From assembly GCA_902793875.1 (NCBI GenBank), contig CADBFL010000099.1, forward strand, positions 1 through 8,581: a DNA stretch of 8,581 nucleotides, given 5' to 3'. This DNA comes from an uncultured Eubacteriales bacterium. GTDB taxonomy: Bacteria; Bacillota; Clostridia; Peptostreptococcales; Anaerovoracaceae. How positions within the stretch are numbered: the first letter of the stretch is position 1; each line of letters begins with the position of its first letter. The position numbers and the translations under genes are program-made. The notes below the pieces were generated by a model. It had not been told where the DNA came from. It searched no databases and saw only the letters and a program-made list of their open reading frames with translations. This document shows positions 5,494 to 8,581 of this stretch, piece by piece.

Positions 5494-5790
5494 ATGAGAA
5501 AGTTCACATACTATCCGCAGGGCACATGCTCTGTGATGATCGAGATAGAACTTGACGGCGATGTCATAGAGGACGTCGCGTTCACGGGAGGCTGCAACGG
5601 CAATCTCAGCGGCATCTCGAAGCTGATAAAAGGCATGAAGGCGGAGGACGTGATAGAAAGGCTCGAGGGAACGACCTGCGGGACCAATGCCACATCCTGT
5701 CCCGATCAGCTGAGCAGGGCCCTCAGACAGGCGCTCACAGAGGCGGAGCCTGTACAGGAGCTTCAGACGGGACGCATAAGACTGGACTAG
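5494..5790 (+). CDS. TSCPD-domain protein (TIGR03905-like), probable metal binder
   Basis: A 98-residue protein consisting of one TSCPD domain, named for the conserved Thr-Ser-Cys-Pro-Asp motif, seen here as TSCPDQL (68-73 region). Four cysteines at 12 (QGTCS), 34 (GGCNGNLSGI), 62 (TTCGTN) and 69 (TSCPD) suggest a metal site. The same domain occurs at the C-terminus of adenosylcobalamin-dependent ribonucleotide reductases; the free-standing form has no established function that I know of. ATG 5494 is preferred over GTG 5491 because the AGGAGG (5484-5489) is then 4 bases away rather than 1. The Shine-Dalgarno overlaps the upstream stop codon. Confidence 0.85.
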   Translation: MRKFTYYPQGTCSVMIEIELDGDVIEDVAFTGGCNGNLSGISKLIKGMKAEDVIERLEGTTCGTNATSCPDQLSRALRQALTEAEPVQELQTGRIRLD

Positions 5791-5815
5791 ACATGAAACG
5801 ATCCGGAGGATACAG

Positions 5816-6718
5816 ATGACGATACAGAGCAAGGGCGCGGGAGCGGGACATCTCGAATCCCTCGCGGTCAGGATGACCGAGATAGATACGAGGCCTAACG
5901 ACGGGCACATGCTCGGAATGAAGGAGAAGGTGGACGAGGCGATCGACTATTTGCTCAGAGCCATGTTCCCTTATCATTTCGGCAAGTCCCGCGCGAGGTT
6001 CGTCGAGACCGAAAAGAGGACATATGAGCTGATGAGAGCCTACGACGCGATCGTTCAGACGCTCGAGCTCGTGTTCAAAGACCCTCTTGAAGCGTCCGAA
6101 AAAGCGGATGAGCTGATCAACTCCCTGCCGGACATACTCGAGATACTGAAGACCGACATCCAGGCGGGCTACGAGGGGGATCCCGCGGCGAAGAGCACGG
6201 ACGAGGTCATCATCACGTATCCGGCCTTCTACGCGATAGCGATCTACAGGATAGCTCACAGGCTCTATGAGATGGACGTCCCGATGATACCGAGGGTGAT
6301 GACCGAGCAGGCGCATCAGGTCACCGGCATAGACATCCATCCGGGAGCGACTATAGGCAGCTACTTCTTTATCGACCACGGCACGGGCGTTGTCATAGGA
6401 GAGACGACCACGATAGGCGATCACGTCAAGCTGTATCAGCACGTGACGCTCGGAGCCAAGAGCTTCGCTCTCGCTGAGGACGGCACGCCTGTCAAGGGCA
6501 TAAAGCGTCATCCTGACATCGGAGACAACGTAGTCATCTACGCCGGAGCCACCATACTCGGAGGCGACACTCGCATCGGAAACGACTGCGTTGTCGGAGG
6601 AAACGTGTGGCTGACGCACTCGCTGAACGACGGCGAGACCATAGTCACCAAGCCATGCGGTCAGGAGCTGTCCACCGACAGGGGCAGCCTTGAAGGCATT
6701 ATAGAATGGTATATTTAA
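5816..6718 (+). CDS. cysE: Serine O-acetyltransferase (EpsC-type, long form)
   Basis: The enzyme transfers acetyl from acetyl-CoA to L-serine, giving O-acetylserine, the first step of cysteine synthesis. The 300-residue protein has a helical N-terminal region (about 1-130) and a left-handed beta-helix of hexapeptide repeats. Key segments are DIHPGATIG (173-181, Asp173 and His175), FIDHGTGVVIGE (185-196, His188), LYQHVTLGAKS (206-216), RHPDIGDNVVIYAGATILGG (231-250) and VVGGNVWLT (259-267). The histidines correspond to the catalytic and substrate-binding ones of CysE. The length fits the long EpsC-like forms of gut anaerobes. GGAGGA lies 5 bases before the ATG. It is the last gene of the unit, 25 bases after the TSCPD gene. 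No O-acetylserine sulfhydrylase gene is in the window. Confidence 0.92.
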   Translation: MTIQSKGAGAGHLESLAVRMTEIDTRPNDGHMLGMKEKVDEAIDYLLRAMFPYHFGKSRARFVETEKRTYELMRAYDAIVQTLELVFKDPLEASEKADELINSLPDILEILKTDIQAGYEGDPAAKSTDEVIITYPAFYAIAIYRIAHRLYEMDVPMIPRVMTEQAHQVTGIDIHPGATIGSYFFIDHGTGVVIGETTTIGDHVKLYQHVTLGAKSFALAEDGTPVKGIKRHPDIGDNVVIYAGATILGGDTRIGNDCVVGGNVWLTHSLNDGETIVTKPCGQELSTDRGSLEGIIEWYI

Positions 6719-6728
6719 ATGTAAATGT

Positions 6729-6758
6729 GTGTGTCAGGGGACGGTTCTGCTGACACAC
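6729..6758. repeat. REP-like palindrome
   Basis: A perfect 9-bp inverted repeat, GTGTGTCAG (6729-6737) and CTGACACAC (6750-6758), flanks the 12-base centre GGGACGGTTCTG. No T-tract follows on either side, so it is a poor terminator. From memory, sequences with GTCAGGGGACGGTTCT cores and terminal TGACAC recur in Firmicute genomes, often near IS200-like/RAYT transposases. The repeat-family reading is inference. Confidence 0.5.
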
Positions 6759-6777
6759 CACGTTGCTCGCAGCGGTA

Positions 6778-6784
6778 GAGGGGG
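6778..6784 (+). promoter_or_regulatory. Ribosome binding site of the surface-protein gene
   Basis: GAGGGGG lies 5 bases upstream of ATG 6790. It fixes the start of a frame that runs off the window and is followed directly by a convincing signal peptide. Confidence 0.7.
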
Positions 6785-6789
6785 CTGAC

Positions 6790-8581
6790 ATGAGTAATAA
6801 AAAAACTCAGAAAAGAATAATATCTGTCCTGATGCTCTTGCTGATGCTGCTTACAAGCTTAGGACTTGCTCCTGAGATCAGGGAAGAAGCATACGCAGAG
6901 ACTTCATCAGGCGTGATGATCGGGGGACCCGACAGCCTGAAGGAGGGCGTGAATACTGAAAACGCATGTCTCGTTCACTACGGAGACAGATACTGGTACG
7001 TCATAGGGTATGACAGGGAAGGTGTGGCTGCCGGCAGCGGCGAGATCACATTGCTTTCCAAAGACAGCATAAAGAGCACCCCTTTTGATAAAAACTACAA
7101 TGCTGTTTACAGCAGCAGTAATCTAAAAAATGATATAGAAGCATATGCCAGCGAGAAGCTCTCCGCCGGAGAGAGATTGGCTATAGCTTCCAGGGATTTG
7201 TCCGCCATCAATGCGAGGCAACAGGGAGACTTGAAATGGTGGTTTGAAAACTTCCGGACTGTTGATGAAGTGCTGGATAATCCCGTACAAGGAGCTATGC
7301 TCTGGCCTCTCAGTGCAAAAGAAGCGTCAGCGGTAAATGCAAACATCCGAAAAACCGGGACGGGATACTGGCTCAGATCCCTCGGAGCACCGGAGTATAA
7401 GGAACGCTATTGGTATGGCCTGGAAGAGTTTGACGAGTATGTGGTACCTGCTGCAATGGCCACCGTATGGGATGACGGCAGTGTCGACATACAGGCTGAA
7501 AAAGAGAACACCACATACTGGCACGGTATGCGTCCGGCATTTAAATTGAATAAGAACAATATAGTGATGGTTTCTGCTGCCAGCGACGGAAAGGAGTCCG
7601 AAGAAGACGGAACTCTGACAGAAGCCGGTGCGGTCACTGAGAAGAATTTGAAATTGACATTAAAAGACGATGTCCATAAGGATTTCTATGTCAATCCTTG
7701 CGATGTAGTGCCCGGTGAGGGAGGATCGCTTACGGTAAAGTACAGAAATGCAATTATCGGAGAAAATGAATACATATCTGCAGTCATCAAAGGTGCCGAC
7801 GGCAGCATCAAACAGTACGGAAGACTTGCAAAAGTTACAAGTGAGAATGGAACAGCAACCATAAAGGGTCTGCCGACAGACGCCTCCGGAAAAGTTTCCC
7901 TCCCTGAAGGTGACAAGATTTACGTCTTCAACGAACAGTATAACGGAGATGAGAAAACAGACTATGTATCAAATCTCAGAGAGATAAGTTTAACAGGTCA
8001 CAACTGGGTGTTTGATGACCTTAAGTGGGACTCCCAGACAGGTGATGTAGAAGCCTCTTACCACTGCAGCATTGACGGTAATCACTTCACAACAGCCAAA
8101 GGTGAGTATGAAATAAAAGATATAGCCCCGACATGCGAAGAAAAGGGCAAGCAAATGCAGATATTATCCATATCTGCAGAAAAAAGCCCGGACGGAAAAG
8201 CGCACAGCAAATCCACTAAATTAGCTGACGAGGGTGAGCCTCTTGGCCATGACTATAAAGCATTTTTGGGCTTCAGGTGGACAGGCAATGCCTCGGCAGG
8301 CTACTCAAATGCAGAGGCCATATTTGGCTGCACCCGTGATTACAGTCATAAAACATATGTTGAAGCGGTCGTTACACCTACGGTGCAGGAACCTACCTGC
8401 ACAGCCATAGGCAGGACCTTATATGAAGCAAACCTGTCTGCGGATAAGAGCCCGGATGGCATGAATCACGGTGAGGCGAAGTATGCCAAAGCCAAGCCGC
8501 GTCTGGGCCATGACTGGGGCGAGACCACATACGAGTGGCCCGCTGACAACAGCACAGTTACGGCAACACGCGTATGCAAAA
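6790..8581 (+). CDS. Secreted surface protein: DUF6273-like domain plus GHDW-type repeats, 3' partial
   Basis: The frame is open from ATG 6790 to the window end: 597 residues without a stop. Residues 1-36 are a signal peptide: KKTQKR, a hydrophobic stretch rich in Leu and Met, and an AYA cleavage site (34-36). Residues about 60-254 resemble DUF6273, a module of secreted Clostridia proteins, with RYWYVIGY (67-74), LWPLSAKEA (171-179), GYWLRSLG (192-199) and MRPAFKLN (247-254). A beta-rich linker follows (about 285-400). Repeats of about 85 residues then begin with GHNW (403), GHDY (486) and GHDW (573); the first two contain paired cysteines, a PTC (447-449, 535-537) and KSPDG. Such proteins usually end in a wall anchor, not reached here. 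Base composition and codons (GCA, GAA, AAA, TTG, TTA) are more AT-rich than in the upstream genes. Function beyond surface location is unknown; adhesion is a guess. Confidence 0.85.
   Translation, partial: MSNKKTQKRIISVLMLLLMLLTSLGLAPEIREEAYAETSSGVMIGGPDSLKEGVNTENACLVHYGDRYWYVIGYDREGVAAGSGEITLLSKDSIKSTPFDKNYNAVYSSSNLKNDIEAYASEKLSAGERLAIASRDLSAINARQQGDLKWWFENFRTVDEVLDNPVQGAMLWPLSAKEASAVNANIRKTGTGYWLRSLGAPEYKERYWYGLEEFDEYVVPAAMATVWDDGSVDIQAEKENTTYWHGMRPAFKLNKNNIVMVSAASDGKESEEDGTLTEAGAVTEKNLKLTLKDDVHKDFYVNPCDVVPGEGGSLTVKYRNAIIGENEYISAVIKGADGSIKQYGRLAKVTSENGTATIKGLPTDASGKVSLPEGDKIYVFNEQYNGDEKTDYVSNLREISLTGHNWVFDDLKWDSQTGDVEASYHCSIDGNHFTTAKGEYEIKDIAPTCEEKGKQMQILSISAEKSPDGKAHSKSTKLADEGEPLGHDYKAFLGFRWTGNASAGYSNAEAIFGCTRDYSHKTYVEAVVTPTVQEPTCTAIGRTLYEANLSADKSPDGMNHGEAKYAKAKPRLGHDWGETTYEWPADNSTVTATRVCK

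Noticed and set aside
7107..7916. Several minus-strand frames of 60-80 codons
   Set aside because: All are antisense to the continuous 597-codon surface-protein frame and have no supporting signals.
1..8581. CRISPR array, tRNA or rRNA genes, transposase genes, prophage
   Set aside because: No regularly spaced direct repeats, no cloverleaf with a T-loop, and no recognisable mobile-element protein were seen on either strand.

Overview
The window looks like a chromosomal segment of an anaerobic Gram-positive bacterium, most likely a moderately GC-rich member of the Clostridia (Eubacteriales). The reasons are purine-rich Shine-Dalgarno sites, heavy use of ATA (Ile) and AGG/AGA (Arg) codons, a nickel-pincer cofactor operon with a cysteine-rich LarE, an EpsC-type serine acetyltransferase, a TSCPD protein, and a secreted repeat protein of the kind common in gut and oral Clostridia. 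Placement near Anaerovoracaceae/Mogibacterium is only a guess from protein style. Apart from one 9-bp-stem terminator region and three structured intergenic stretches, the plus strand is densely coding.

Layout. (1) 1-515: C-terminal part of an atypical DAACS (glutamate-transporter fold) symporter. (2) 516-958: non-coding on the plus strand. It holds a bidirectional terminator (546-568) and, on the minus strand, a promoter-structure-terminator arrangement that I read as a candidate ~255-nt small RNA of unknown family. An AT-rich stretch with the larE promoter follows. (3) 974-3767: larE-larB-larC1-larC2, the enzymes that make the nickel-pincer nucleotide (NPN) cofactor of LarA-type racemases and epimerases. 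LarB makes the biscarboxylated mononucleotide, LarE adds the two sulfurs, and LarC inserts nickel. No LarA is in the window. larB is interrupted by a -1 frameshift at a run of four G, and LarC is split into two chains by another -1 frame change at an ATGA overlap. (4) 3768-4024: an intergenic region with an 11-bp closing helix that encloses three hairpins, followed by mutually exclusive hairpins. This is a candidate structured RNA, or alternatively a small palindromic element. (5) 4025-6718: a probable operon of purine nucleoside phosphorylase, an HD-domain hydrolase, a TSCPD-domain protein and serine O-acetyltransferase. (6) 6719-6789: a REP-like palindrome and a strong ribosome binding site. 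(7) 6790-end: the first 597 residues of a secreted, DUF6273-like surface protein with GHDW-type repeats, running off the window and visibly more AT-rich than its neighbours.

How the parts fit. The lar genes form one transcription unit that supplies the NPN cofactor; the client enzyme must lie elsewhere. The second operon mixes purine salvage with the first step of cysteine synthesis, and I see no obvious single pathway. The most interesting unexplained items are the two structured intergenic elements and the two -1 frame breaks within a single cofactor operon.
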